From positions 1-32,410 of the forward strand of contig DHHV01000026.1 of NCBI GenBank assembly GCA_002403455.1: a stretch of DNA of 32,410 bases, read 5' to 3'. Below, piece after piece: positions 7,252 through 16,198 of the stretch (position 1 is its first letter; each line of letters opens with the position of its first letter). The position numbers and the translations under genes were made by a program. The notes below the pieces were generated by a model. The model had not been told where the DNA came from. It saw only the letters and a program-made list of their open reading frames with translations, and searched no databases. This stretch comes from Hyphomonadaceae bacterium UBA4763. GTDB lineage: Bacteria > Pseudomonadota > Alphaproteobacteria > Caulobacterales > Aquidulcibacteraceae.

Positions 7252-8299
7252 AGCCAAGCCGGGCGAGCCGCGACCGATCTCGCTCGCCTTGCAGGGCGGC
7301 GGCGCGCATGGGGCCTTCACCTGGGGCGTGTTGGAGGCCGTGCTGGATGACCCGACCGTTGATGTTCGCGCCATCACCGCGACCAGCGCGGGCGCGATGA
7401 ACGCCGCTTGTTTTGCCGATGGCTATGCGGTTGCCGGCAAAGAAGGGGCCAAGCAACGGCTTGAAGAATTTTGGACGCGCATCAGCGCCAAGGGCGGCTT
7501 GACGGCAAAAAGCGTTGGATCGTCTTGGATCGACAAGATGTTCTCGCCCTTTGCGTTCATGCAAACCTTGACGAATTTCGCCAGCCCCTATGATCTCAAC
7601 CCGTTTGATTACAATCCGCTGCGTGATGTTTTGGCGGAGACAATCGACTTTAACCGGGTCAATGCCGGCATGGGCCCGCGGCTTTACATCACGGCGACCA
7701 ATGTTCACACTGGCAAAGCGCGGGTCTTTACGACCGGCGAGGTGACGCTCGACGCGGTGTTGGCCTCGGCCTGTTTGCCGAGCGTGTTTAAGGCGGTCGA
7801 GATCGATGGCGTGCCGCATTGGGATGGCGGCTATGTCGGCAATCCGGCCTTGTTCCCGCTGTTTTATGATGAAGCCCCGCGCGACATCGTTATCGTCAAT
7901 TTGAACCCATTCACGCGGAAATCAACGCCGAAATCGGCTGCAGACATCCAAAACCGCTTGAACGAGATCACCTTCAACGCCTCGCTGATTGCCGAATTGC
8001 GCGCTGTCGCCTTTGTGCAGCGTTTGCTCGAGGATGAATGGCTGTCGCCGCGCCTGGAGGGACGCTATAAGCGCTTGCGCATCCATGCGATCCGCGCCGA
8101 CAAGTCGCTGTGCCATTTGTCGGTCGAGAGCAAATTCGACACCTCCGCCGCTTTTTTGCAGGATTTGCGCCAGCGCGGTTATGCGGCTGGCGTGGACTGG
8201 ATGGCGCAATGCGGGCGCGATGTCGGCGTGCGCTCGAGCGTCGATGTGCGCGGCGAATTTCTCGGCATCGAGGAACAACAGGCGCAAGCGGCGGAATAA
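7166..8299 (+). CDS. Patatin-like phospholipase (DUF3734 type)
   Basis: A 377-residue patatin-like lipid acyl hydrolase. The oxyanion loop is GGGAHGAF (44-51), the nucleophile is probably Ser74 in ATSAGAMN, and the dyad Asp is Asp220 in WDGG. The usual G-x-S-x-G is A-x-S-x-G here because Gly is replaced by Ala72. The C-terminal part (NRLNEITFNASL, RLRIHAIRADK) resembles DUF3734, found in alphaproteobacterial patatins that are often near hydroxybutyrate metabolism genes. Only two in-frame ATGs precede the oxyanion loop (7166 and 7181), and both lie inside yaaA, so the overlap is real whichever is used. There is no signal peptide, so it is probably cytoplasmic or membrane-peripheral. Substrate not known. 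Confidence 0.92.
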   Translation: MDIATMKAPAKNANGSSSGPKSDPKKALKAKPGEPRPISLALQGGGAHGAFTWGVLEAVLDDPTVDVRAITATSAGAMNAACFADGYAVAGKEGAKQRLEEFWTRISAKGGLTAKSVGSSWIDKMFSPFAFMQTLTNFASPYDLNPFDYNPLRDVLAETIDFNRVNAGMGPRLYITATNVHTGKARVFTTGEVTLDAVLASACLPSVFKAVEIDGVPHWDGGYVGNPALFPLFYDEAPRDIVIVNLNPFTRKSTPKSAADIQNRLNEITFNASLIAELRAVAFVQRLLEDEWLSPRLEGRYKRLRIHAIRADKSLCHLSVESKFDTSAAFLQDLRQRGYAAGVDWMAQCGRDVGVRSSVDVRGEFLGIEEQQAQAAE

Positions 8300-8314
8300 C
8301 CGCGCATTTGGCCG

Positions 8315-8941
8315 TTAGGCCGATACCCGCGCCCAGCCTTTGCTGAGAAAGCTCGCAAATTTCGGCGCTTTCGGCAGGTAAAATTGCGTCAGATCGCCCA
8401 TCTCAAAGCCGCTGGCGCGCATGAGCGCGGGCGATTGTCGCGTCAAATGGCAGCCGCCGGCCAGATGTTTCCAAACCGGCTCAATAAAGCGCTGCTGGCG
8501 CGCGATCGGGGCGTCGGGGGCCAGCCCATGTTCCAAAAACAGGACCTCGCCGCCAGGTTTTAACGCCTGATGCAGCGCCCGCAGCGCCGCCGCCGGATCG
8601 GGCAGCGAACACAAGGTGAAGGTCAGCACCGCGCAATCGGCGATCTGCGCCGGCAAATGCATGCGCTCGGCCGGTTCGGCGTAAAGCTCATAGGCAAGGC
8701 CGCTCGCGCGCGCGACGCTCTCGGCGCGACGGCGCAATTCATCGGACGGCTCAAAGCCGATCACTTTCTCGACCCGGGTGGGGTCATAATGCGCAAGATT
8801 CGGCCACGCGCCGACGCCGACCTCCAGCACGATCCCCCGCGCGCGGCCCAACAGACCGGCGCGTTCGCGCGCAAAGGCTTTGTTGGAGCAGGCGCAAGCG
8901 ATCAGGCGCGGCAGAATGAAACGGTCGTAAAAACTGCTCAT
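8315..8941 (-). CDS. Class I SAM-dependent methyltransferase
   Basis: A 208-residue class I methyltransferase. Motif I is VLEVGVGAWPNLAHY (about residues 38-52), with Trp where a Gly is common. The acidic residue that binds the ribose ends strand 2 (GFEPSDELR). A later ADCAVLTFTLCSLPD block and LKPGGEVLFLEHGL are the usual post-motif segments. It resembles the METTL7/UbiE-like group, members of which act on lipids, quinones or thiols, but the substrate cannot be read from sequence. The hydrophobic N-terminal stretch (residues 1-18) may help it sit at a membrane. It lies downstream of dapE on the same strand after a 72-base gap, and converges with the patatin gene. Confidence 0.88.
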   Translation of the reverse strand: MSSFYDRFILPRLIACACSNKAFARERAGLLGRARGIVLEVGVGAWPNLAHYDPTRVEKVIGFEPSDELRRRAESVARASGLAYELYAEPAERMHLPAQIADCAVLTFTLCSLPDPAAALRALHQALKPGGEVLFLEHGLAPDAPIARQQRFIEPVWKHLAGGCHLTRQSPALMRASGFEMGDLTQFYLPKAPKFASFLSKGWARVSA

Positions 8942-9013
8942 GCCGCACCTGTTGTTTGGCGTTGACGAAAAGCTTCCCGCTGGCCGGCGCTGATGGGGCG
9001 CGTTTCGCGCCTG

Positions 9014-10162
9014 CTACAGCAACGGATCTTGCAGGAATTCATCGATCATATGCGCATAAATCCGCGTCAAGATGTGGATGTCCTCGACCCGCACCCGCTC
9101 ATCGACCTGGTGGGCGGTGGCGTTCTGCAAGCCAAGTTCGGCGACCGGGCAGAAATGGCGGATGAACCGAGCGTCGGAGGTGCCGCCGCTGGTCGACAGG
9201 ATCGGCGCTTGCGCCGTCACGGCGGTGACCGCATGGCCGAGCATGGCGGTCAGCCGGCCGGGTTCGGTGTAAAAGGGCTCGCCCGTGATGGCGATGGCGA
9301 TGTCGGCTTCAAGGCCATGGGCGCTTGCGACGCGCGCCAAGGTCTCGCGCAACCATTGCGCCAGTTTGGCGCCGTTATGGGCCGGGTTGAAGCGCATATT
9401 GAGCCGGGCCTGCGCATTTGCGGGGATCAGGTTGTGGGTTGGATTGCCGACGTCGAGCGAGGTGACCTCCAAGTTCGACGGCTGAAAGCCCGGACTGCCG
9501 GCATCGAGCTGGCGGGCTTTGACCTCGGCGCAAAAGGCGATCAGCGCGCTGACCGGATTGCGCGCCGCATCGGGATAAGCGACATGGCCTTGCTGGCCCT
9601 TTACGGTGACGACGGCGTTGAGCGAGCCGCGCCGGCCGTTTTTGACCGTATCGCCGATCGCCGCAGTCGAGGTCGGCTCGCCCACCACGCACATTGCCGG
9701 GATCAGGCCGGCGGCGGCGAGATCGGGCAAGATCTTGGCGGTGCCGTCAATGGCGGGTCCCTCTTCGTCCAAGGTCAGCAGCAGGCTAAGGCCGCCGGTG
9801 GATGGGGTAATTTGCGGCCGCGTCGCCGCCGACAAAAACGCCGCGATCGCCCCCTTCATGTCCGCCGCGCCGCGTCCATAGAGCCAGCCATCCTCGATCG
9901 CCGCGGCAAAAGGCGGATGGCGCCAAGCGCCGACATCGCCTGGCGGCACAACGTCGAGATGCCCGGCAAAGCATAAATGCGGTCCCGGCCCGCGATGGAA
10001 ATAGACATTCTCGACCTCGCCATAGCGGCGGCGAAACATCGCAAATCCATGCGGGGCGAGGCTCTCGGCCAGGCTGTCGACTAGGCCACAATCCTGCGGC
10101 GTCACGGACGGGGCGCGGATCAGGCTTTGGGCGAGCGCAATTGGATCAAACAACGGCAACAT
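9014..10162 (-). CDS. dapE: Succinyl-diaminopimelate desuccinylase
   Basis: DapE hydrolyses N-succinyl-LL-diaminopimelate to LL-diaminopimelate and succinate in lysine and peptidoglycan precursor synthesis. Taking the ATG at 10162 (MLPLFDP) gives 382 residues, near the usual length; the frame is open further upstream, but that would overlap the preceding gene. M20 metallopeptidase ligands are visible: His68 and Asp70 in FAGHLDVVPPGD, Asp101 in GRGAADMKG, and Glu133/Glu134 in TLDEEGPA. The dimerisation-domain block GRRGSLNAVVTVKGQQGHVAYP and the C-terminal STSGGTSDARF stretch are also typical. It is 40 bases downstream of the AIM24 gene. A zinc hydrolase of the cytoplasm, apparently intact. 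Confidence 0.96.
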   Translation of the reverse strand: MLPLFDPIALAQSLIRAPSVTPQDCGLVDSLAESLAPHGFAMFRRRYGEVENVYFHRGPGPHLCFAGHLDVVPPGDVGAWRHPPFAAAIEDGWLYGRGAADMKGAIAAFLSAATRPQITPSTGGLSLLLTLDEEGPAIDGTAKILPDLAAAGLIPAMCVVGEPTSTAAIGDTVKNGRRGSLNAVVTVKGQQGHVAYPDAARNPVSALIAFCAEVKARQLDAGSPGFQPSNLEVTSLDVGNPTHNLIPANAQARLNMRFNPAHNGAKLAQWLRETLARVASAHGLEADIAIAITGEPFYTEPGRLTAMLGHAVTAVTAQAPILSTSGGTSDARFIRHFCPVAELGLQNATAHQVDERVRVEDIHILTRIYAHMIDEFLQDPLL

Positions 10163-10202
10163 TGCGCCGATTTGGCCCTCAAAGCCCTGCGCTGACAAGA
10201 GG

Positions 10203-11054
10203 TTATCTGTTATTGCCGATGATGTCGCCGATCTCGCCCAGCAGCGAGCCTTCGCCGCGGCTTGGGCCGCCGCCACCGATCGAGGCCAAGATCCGTCCGG
10301 TCAGCCGCGAGAAGGGCAGGCTCTGAACCCAGACTTTGCCAGGGCCCGTCAAACGCGCAAAGAACAGGCCTTCGCCGCCGAAAAAGATCGATTTGATGCC
10401 GCCGGCTTGGATCAGGTCGAAGTCAACCGACGGCGTGAAAGCGGCGACGCAGCCTGTATCGACATGGATCGACTGGCCGGCGGCGAGCTCGCGTTCGATC
10501 ACCGTGCCGCCCATTTGGACGAACACCCAGCCATCGCCGTCCATGCGCTGCATGATGAAGCCTTCGCCGCCGAACAGGCCGGTCAGAATACGTTTTTGAA
10601 AATGAATGCCGATCTGCACGCCCTTGGCAGCGGCCAAGAACGCATCCTTCTGGCAAATGATCGTGCCGCCAATGCTGTCGAGCTTGATGGGGAGAATATG
10701 GCCCGGCACCGGGGCGGCAAAGGCCACGCGCGCTTTGCCCTGGCCGGCATGGGTGAAGACCGTGGTAAACAGGCTCTCGCCGGTCAAGAGGCGTTTGCCC
10801 GCTCCCAGCAATTTGTCCATGAAACCTTGGTTTTGGGCGCGGCCATCACCAAAAACCGTCGACATTTCGACGCTCGCGTCCTTCCAAACGAAGGCGCCGG
10901 CCTCGGCGATCGCGCTTTCGCCCGGATCGAGCTCGATCTCGACGAATTGCAGCTCGCTTCCCTTGATCTCGAAATCGATATCGTCGGCGATCCCGGCCCG
11001 GCGGGCATGGGCGGCGGCCTGGGTGTTCGGCATGGACCACGGATTGTTCGACAT
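10203..11054 (-). CDS. AIM24 / TIGR00266 family protein
   Basis: A 283-residue protein of the AIM24/TIGR00266 family, a beta-rich fold of uncertain function. The start at 11054 (MSNNPWSMPNTQ) is chosen because GTGGAG precedes it at good spacing; a longer frame to 11126 lacks such a site. Typical blocks are DFEIKGSELQFVEIELDPGE, a glycine-rich GEGFIMQRMDGDGWVF, and IKSIFFGGEGLFFARLTGPG. No signal peptide or membrane helix is seen. It is the first gene of a minus-strand trio with dapE and the methyltransferase, and is divergent from the TonB-dependent receptor gene, with about 200 bases between starts. I see no clear promoter or operator in that gap. Confidence 0.92.
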   Translation of the reverse strand: MSNNPWSMPNTQAAAHARRAGIADDIDFEIKGSELQFVEIELDPGESAIAEAGAFVWKDASVEMSTVFGDGRAQNQGFMDKLLGAGKRLLTGESLFTTVFTHAGQGKARVAFAAPVPGHILPIKLDSIGGTIICQKDAFLAAAKGVQIGIHFQKRILTGLFGGEGFIMQRMDGDGWVFVQMGGTVIERELAAGQSIHVDTGCVAAFTPSVDFDLIQAGGIKSIFFGGEGLFFARLTGPGKVWVQSLPFSRLTGRILASIGGGGPSRGEGSLLGEIGDIIGNNR

Positions 11055-11256
11055 GAAAGGGCTCCACGAGGCTGGCGAAGGCGCTGCAAACGCCGCTCCC
11101 ATGCGGCGCAATTTGAGCCTTGGCAATCGCCAATTCGCGCCGCGTCGTTATTCGTGACTTTTGGGCGTTAACCCTGTTTGGCGCGCGCGTTTACGCGATC
11201 TTCAAGCCTTGAGCCTAAGCCAAAGGCTGGTTTCAACTCGCAGAAAGCCGCTTGCA

Positions 11257-13296
11257 ATGCCCCAGTCACGACAGGGACGCCGCGTCGTTCCGCTGCTGTT
11301 GCTCAGCGGCGCATGGGCGGCGGCGAGCCCAGCGGCGCGGGCGCAGGAGACGCTCGAGGACCTCAGCCTGGAAGCCCTGTTGGCGGTCGAAGTGACCTCC
11401 GTCGCGCGCAAGAGCCAAAAGCTCAACGAGACCGCTTCGGCGGTGTTTGTGATCACGGCGGATGACATTCGCCGCTCCGGCGCGATCAACGTGCCCGAAG
11501 CCTTGCGCATGGCGCCAGGCATGGAGGTCGCCCGCATCGATGCGCATACCTATGCGGTATCGATCCGCGGCTTTAACAACCGCTTTTCCAACCGGCTTTT
11601 GGTCCTGATCGATGGCGTTTCGGTCTACACGCCGACTTTTTCGGGCGTGTTCTGGGATCAACGGCGCGTCGCCCTCGCCGATGTGGAGCGCATTGAGATT
11701 ATTCGCGGCCCGGGCGCGACCATTTGGGGCGCCAATGCGGTCAATGGCGTCATCAATATCATCACGAAACAAGCGCAAAGCGGGGCCGGCGTTGTCGCTG
11801 AAGCGGCCGGCGGCAATGACGTTGACGCCGATCTCACGCTGCAAGTTTCGACCGGCCTCGGCGAAAAAGCCGCTTTGCGCCTCACCGCGCATGGGTCATT
11901 GATCAATCCATCGACCGATTTAGCCGGCAACCAGGTGAGCGATCGCACCCAATTTGGCCAGCTTTCGGCGCGATTTGACGCCAGCCCGAGCCCGCGCGAT
12001 CAGTTGCAAGCGCGCGCTGATCTTTATTGGGGCAATTTCGAGCAGCGCAATCTGATCGTCGATTTTGTCCCGCCTTTTGCGCAAATCGACCCAAGCGATG
12101 GCGGTTTTGTCGGCGGTCAAGCCATGATCAATTGGGGCCGCGATCTCGGCGCGCGCGGCCAATTGAACGTGCAAAGCTATTACGAGCGTTCGATCCGGCG
12201 CCAAGGCGGCTTCGATTTTGACGTGCAGATCGCCGATTTTGAGGCAAGCCACCGCTTCGGTTTCGCCGGAAACGAGATCATTTGGGGTCTTGGCTATCGG
12301 TTGACCGATGACGACGACACGTTTGAACCGTCCTCGTTGGCGGTCGATCAGCGCACCGATCATCGCGTCAGCGGCTTTGTGCAGACGGAAACCCCGTTCG
12401 CCGCGGGGCGCGCCGCCGTCACTTTGGGCGTCAAGCTCGATTACAACACGTTTTCCGGTTTCGAAGTCCAGCCAAGCGCTCGGGTGATCTGGAACCCCAA
12501 TGCCGCGACGGGGCTGTGGGCGGCGGTGTCGCGCGCCGTGCGCACGCCCTCGCGCTTTGAGGACGATATCGACCAGGTCATCAATTTTGCCCCGCCGGGG
12601 AGCCCGTTCAACCCAACGCCGCTGCCGGCTTTCATTGAATTGGTCGGAAATACCGAGGTTGAAGCCGAGAACGTCGTGACGGTGGAAGCCGGCTGGCGCC
12701 AGCGGATCGGCGCGCGCCTACGGATGGACGTGACCGCCTATTACGCCCGATCGACCGATTTGATCGCGCTGAACGCCATGCCGCCTGCGCTGCAGCTCAC
12801 GCCGGCCGGCCCAAGCCTCGTGCAGCAATTCCAATTCGAGAACGCCGCCATGGGCGGCGCAGGCGGGGTCGAGGCGGCGCTCGACGTCGATCTGACGTCA
12901 TGGGCGCGGTTGCGCGCGGCCTATTCTTATCTCAGCTTGGATTTGGCGAGCGCCTTGGGGCCGGATTTGCCGGTCGAAGACGCGACGGGGTTCCGCTTGG
13001 ACGCCAGCGCGAGCCCCAATCACCAAGCTTCGCTGCGAGCGGGCGTTGATCTGCCTGGCGGGGCGACCATCGACGGCTGGGCGCGCTATGTCGGCGCGTT
13101 GGAAGCGGTCGGCATTGCCGATTATGTCGATTTTGATCTGCGCGTCGCCGCGCCGCTGACAAAAACGCTGAGCGTCGCCCTTGTTGGCCAGAACCTGCTC
13201 AACCGCGAGCGCTTTGAGTTTCAGGAGATTTTCACCGGGGTGCAACCGCGCAACATCCGCCGGCAAGTGCTCGTGCAAGTGACGGCGCGGTTCTAA
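11257..13296 (+). CDS. TonB-dependent outer-membrane receptor
   Basis: A 679-residue TonB-dependent receptor with the start at 11257 (MPQSRQGRR), which places a signal peptide at the N-terminus with cleavage after about residue 30 (ARAQ/ETL). The segment LEDLSLEALLAVEVTSVARK precedes the plug, as in receptors often found beside YfiR/DUF4154 genes. The plug (about 55-170) contains SIRGFNNRFSNRLLVLIDG and ends with WGANAVNGVINIITK. The rest is an alternating beta-strand barrel ending in an aromatic residue (VQVTARF), as expected for BAM insertion. Its stop overlaps the start of the YfiR-type gene, so receptor, periplasmic protein and kinase are likely made together. The ligand is unknown; a purely signalling role is possible. 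Confidence 0.95.
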   Translation: MPQSRQGRRVVPLLLLSGAWAAASPAARAQETLEDLSLEALLAVEVTSVARKSQKLNETASAVFVITADDIRRSGAINVPEALRMAPGMEVARIDAHTYAVSIRGFNNRFSNRLLVLIDGVSVYTPTFSGVFWDQRRVALADVERIEIIRGPGATIWGANAVNGVINIITKQAQSGAGVVAEAAGGNDVDADLTLQVSTGLGEKAALRLTAHGSLINPSTDLAGNQVSDRTQFGQLSARFDASPSPRDQLQARADLYWGNFEQRNLIVDFVPPFAQIDPSDGGFVGGQAMINWGRDLGARGQLNVQSYYERSIRRQGGFDFDVQIADFEASHRFGFAGNEIIWGLGYRLTDDDDTFEPSSLAVDQRTDHRVSGFVQTETPFAAGRAAVTLGVKLDYNTFSGFEVQPSARVIWNPNAATGLWAAVSRAVRTPSRFEDDIDQVINFAPPGSPFNPTPLPAFIELVGNTEVEAENVVTVEAGWRQRIGARLRMDVTAYYARSTDLIALNAMPPALQLTPAGPSLVQQFQFENAAMGGAGGVEAALDVDLTSWARLRAAYSYLSLDLASALGPDLPVEDATGFRLDASASPNHQASLRAGVDLPGGATIDGWARYVGALEAVGIADYVDFDLRVAAPLTKTLSVALVGQNLLNRERFEFQEIFTGVQPRNIRRQVLVQVTARF

Positions 13297-13844
13297 TGCT
13301 GGGGCGCCTCGTTCGCTGGATCGGTCTGATTTGGATCGCCTCGATCGGGGTTGAGGGCGCTTGGGCGTCGGCGACGGCGCAAACGATCGCCAGCGAAGAC
13401 CAGGTCAAAGCCGGCGTCCTGCTGAATGTGGCGCGCTTTGCCGAATGGTCGGGGCCGGCGGGCCAACCGGGTTCCGGCGAGTTGCGGCTGTGTTTTGTCG
13501 ACGGGGCAAGTCTTGGGCCGGCCCTTACCGAATGGAGCGGGCGCCAATTGGGCGCGCGCCGCGTGGCGACGATCCGCGTGCCCGCCCCCAATGCGTTACT
13601 CGGGAACTGCGACGTCGCTTATGTGTCCGAGACCGATCTGAAGGGCGTTTCGCTCGCCGCGCTGGAACGCGCCCAGGTGCTGGTCGTCAGCGACGCCAAA
13701 AACTTCGCGCGTTACGGCGCCATTGGGCTGATCACGCTCGATCGTCGCGTCCGGTTTGAAGTCAATCTCGCCGCGCTGCAGCGCGCGCAAATCACTCTCA
13801 GCTCGCGCGTGTTGCAGCTGGCCGCGATTGTTGAGGCTAACTGA
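13296..13844 (+). CDS. YfiR-family (DUF4154) periplasmic protein
   Basis: A 182-residue exported protein: signal peptide over residues 1-29, then the DUF4154 pattern with KAGVLLNVARFAEW, LRLCFVDG, LGNCDVAYVS and a C-terminal VRFEVNLAALQRAQITLSSRVLQLA. In Pseudomonas YfiR is a periplasmic repressor that binds the CHASE8-containing enzyme YfiN. Cys66 and Cys105 are 39 residues apart, the same spacing I recall for one YfiR disulfide; the second cysteine pair is absent here. It starts at the last base of the receptor stop codon, and its own stop overlaps the following kinase start by one base, so the three genes form one coupled unit. By analogy it should gate the periplasmic domain of the kinase; that is inference. 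Confidence 0.9.
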   Translation: MLGRLVRWIGLIWIASIGVEGAWASATAQTIASEDQVKAGVLLNVARFAEWSGPAGQPGSGELRLCFVDGASLGPALTEWSGRQLGARRVATIRVPAPNALLGNCDVAYVSETDLKGVSLAALERAQVLVVSDAKNFARYGAIGLITLDRRVRFEVNLAALQRAQITLSSRVLQLAAIVEAN

Positions 13845-16198
13845 TGCTGACCCGGGTCCACTTCTTGTTTGCCGGCTTTCGCGCCAAGATCACCTGGATC
13901 GTGGTCGGCGCCAGCGCCTTGGCGTTGCTGCTGGCCTGCGGGGCGTTCACCGTCAATGAATATGTGACCTTCGAAAAGGATCTGATCCGGCGCCAAGCCG
14001 CCGTCGCCAAAGTCGTCGCCGCCAATGTTTCCGCCGCGGTGTTGTTCGACGATCCGATCGTCGCGGAAGACATTTTGGAAGCGTTCTCGCAATCGCCGGA
14101 GATTTTGCGCGCGCGCGTGCTTGATCGGGATGGCGAGACCTTCGCGATCTATGGCGATTTGGGCGCCGATCACGCGGAAAACGCGGAGAGTTCGCCGGCG
14201 AGCGCGCTGTCGTCGTCGGCGACCTTGCTCGCGGCCGAAGAGCGTTTCGCCGTGCACAACGACCTGTTGCATCTCGACGTGCCGATCGTCATCGAGCCTG
14301 ACGTCGTTGGTCGGCTTGTGGTCGATGTGTCGATGGAAGGGCGCAGCGCAATCTTGAGCTCTTATCTTGGCATCGGGTTGCTGGTGTTTTCCATCTCCAT
14401 CTTGGTGGCCGGACTCATCGGCCTTGTTTTTGCCCGCCGCGTTACGGGCCCGGTAGCGGCGTTGACCCGCGCCATGGCGCGCATTCGCAAAACCCGCGAT
14501 TACGCTGCGATTGTCGATGTGCATGCGGGCGATGAGGTCGGCGAAATGGTCGCGGCCTTCAACGCCATGCTGGGGGAAATCCAAACCCGCGACCGCGAGC
14601 TCGCCAGCCTCGTGCATCAATTGGTCGATGCGCGAGACGCCGCCGAGGCGGCGAATGTGGCGAAATCACAATTTCTCGCCAATACCAGCCATGAATTGCG
14701 AACCCCACTCAACGCGATCATCGGCTTTTCCGAGATATTGATTGAGGATTCCGAGGCCGTCGGTCAGACAACGCAGCTCAGCGATTTACGGCGCATTCAC
14801 GCGGCCGGGCGACATTTGCTCAGTCTGATCAACGAAATCCTTGACCTCTCCAAGATCGAGGCGGGGCGCCTGCAATTGGAGATCGGCGAATTCTCGCCAG
14901 GCGATTTGGCGCGCGAGGTTGCTGACACGATCGCGCCGCTGATCGCCAAAGGCGGCAATCGGCTGTCGGTTGAGCTTGCGCCCGACCTTGGCATGGCGCG
15001 ATCCGACGCCTTCAAGATTCGCCAATGCTTGATGAATCTGCTGAGCAACGCCGCCAAATTCACCGATTCTGGCGAGATCAATCTGCGCGTATGGCGTCAT
15101 CGATGCGGCCCGCGCGACGCGCTCTGTTTCACGGTGCGCGATAGCGGCATCGGCATGACCCCCGAGCAGATCGGCAATCTCTTCCAAGCCTTTACGCAGG
15201 CGGACGCCTCGGTCACCCGCCGCTTCGGCGGCACGGGACTAGGGTTAACGATCACGCGGCGAATGGCGCAAGCGTTGGGCGGCGATGTCACCGTCGAGAG
15301 CGACGTCGGCATAGGCTCGGCCTTTACGCTGACCATTGACGCGACTTTTGAAGCCGAGCGGGACAACGCGCAATCGGCGGCGTCCGCCCAACTTGTCGCG
15401 TCCAGCCTCGGCCCATCGTCGACAAATGCGGGCTGGGTCCTCGTGCATGACCCGGCCGGCGCGCTCACGTTACGCCTGGATGCGCTGCAGAAAAGCGGAT
15501 TTCAGGTCCGCCATGTGCGCGACGCCGAGGCGCTCGCCAAAGCGATTGATCGAGAGCGGCGCCCGCCGGTGCTGGCGCTGGCGGCGGAGACCGCAAGGGT
15601 CCCACAATCATGGCGTATTTTTTCGGCGATGGCGGCAACGCCGCAATTGCAGGCGACGCCAAGGCTGGCGTTTTGCGGGCTCAACGCGCGCAAACGGGCG
15701 CTGGCGCGCGGCGCCAACGCCGCCTTCCCCATCCCTGCCGATGACAGCGCTCTTTTAGCCCTTGTGCGCCAATTTCACACCCAACGGGTCGGCGAAGTCA
15801 TGATCATCGATGATGATCCGGTCGCGGGGCGCGTGTTGGAAATCGCCTTCCGGCAATTTGGCTGGACGGCGCGCGTCGTCGTCGACGGCGTCGAAGCGCT
15901 GGCGGCGGTTGAGCAACGCCTGCCTGACCTTGTCATTTGCGATTGGGCGATGCCGCGCTTGGATGGCGCGGGGCTGTTGCGCGAGATCAATGGGCGCTGC
16001 GGCGCGAAGGCCCCGGCTTGTTTTATTGTCAGCGGTACCGAGTTGACCAAGGCGGAAAAGGCCGCCTTGCCGCCCTTTGTTTGCGGTCAGTTCGTCAAAG
16101 GCGCGTTTTCAATTCGCGATTTGGTTGATGCCGCCCGCAAGGCGTTAGAGCCGCCGGAGCATAATGAACTACCTGGAGTGCGAACTTATAGTCAATAA
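13844..16198 (+). CDS. CHASE8-like membrane hybrid histidine kinase with two receiver-like domains
   Basis: A 784-residue sensor kinase. A first membrane helix (about 15-36) is followed by a periplasmic segment with a CHASE8-like pattern (ANVSAAVLFDDPIVAEDIL, RARVLDRDGETFAIYGD). A second helix (172-196) leads to HAMP (197-250). The kinase core is intact: His283 in TSHELRTPLN, N-box NLLSNAAKFTDSG, G1 DSGIGM and G2 FGGTGLGL. Residues 528-645 look like a receiver that has lost its acidic pocket. Residues 650-768 form a true receiver with acidic IIDDD, phosphoacceptor Asp700 in ICDWAMP and Lys752. Phosphate should thus pass from His283 to Asp700 and on to an unseen partner. The upstream YfiR-type gene suggests periplasmic control. 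No output domain is present. Confidence 0.94.
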   Translation: MLTRVHFLFAGFRAKITWIVVGASALALLLACGAFTVNEYVTFEKDLIRRQAAVAKVVAANVSAAVLFDDPIVAEDILEAFSQSPEILRARVLDRDGETFAIYGDLGADHAENAESSPASALSSSATLLAAEERFAVHNDLLHLDVPIVIEPDVVGRLVVDVSMEGRSAILSSYLGIGLLVFSISILVAGLIGLVFARRVTGPVAALTRAMARIRKTRDYAAIVDVHAGDEVGEMVAAFNAMLGEIQTRDRELASLVHQLVDARDAAEAANVAKSQFLANTSHELRTPLNAIIGFSEILIEDSEAVGQTTQLSDLRRIHAAGRHLLSLINEILDLSKIEAGRLQLEIGEFSPGDLAREVADTIAPLIAKGGNRLSVELAPDLGMARSDAFKIRQCLMNLLSNAAKFTDSGEINLRVWRHRCGPRDALCFTVRDSGIGMTPEQIGNLFQAFTQADASVTRRFGGTGLGLTITRRMAQALGGDVTVESDVGIGSAFTLTIDATFEAERDNAQSAASAQLVASSLGPSSTNAGWVLVHDPAGALTLRLDALQKSGFQVRHVRDAEALAKAIDRERRPPVLALAAETARVPQSWRIFSAMAATPQLQATPRLAFCGLNARKRALARGANAAFPIPADDSALLALVRQFHTQRVGEVMIIDDDPVAGRVLEIAFRQFGWTARVVVDGVEALAAVEQRLPDLVICDWAMPRLDGAGLLREINGRCGAKAPACFIVSGTELTKAEKAALPPFVCGQFVKGAFSIRDLVDAARKALEPPEHNELPGVRTYSQ

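Noticed and set aside
8993..9976. 327-codon plus-strand frame opposite dapE
   Set aside because: DapE on the minus strand has all its catalytic motifs; the other frame is low in structure and unrelated to any family I know.
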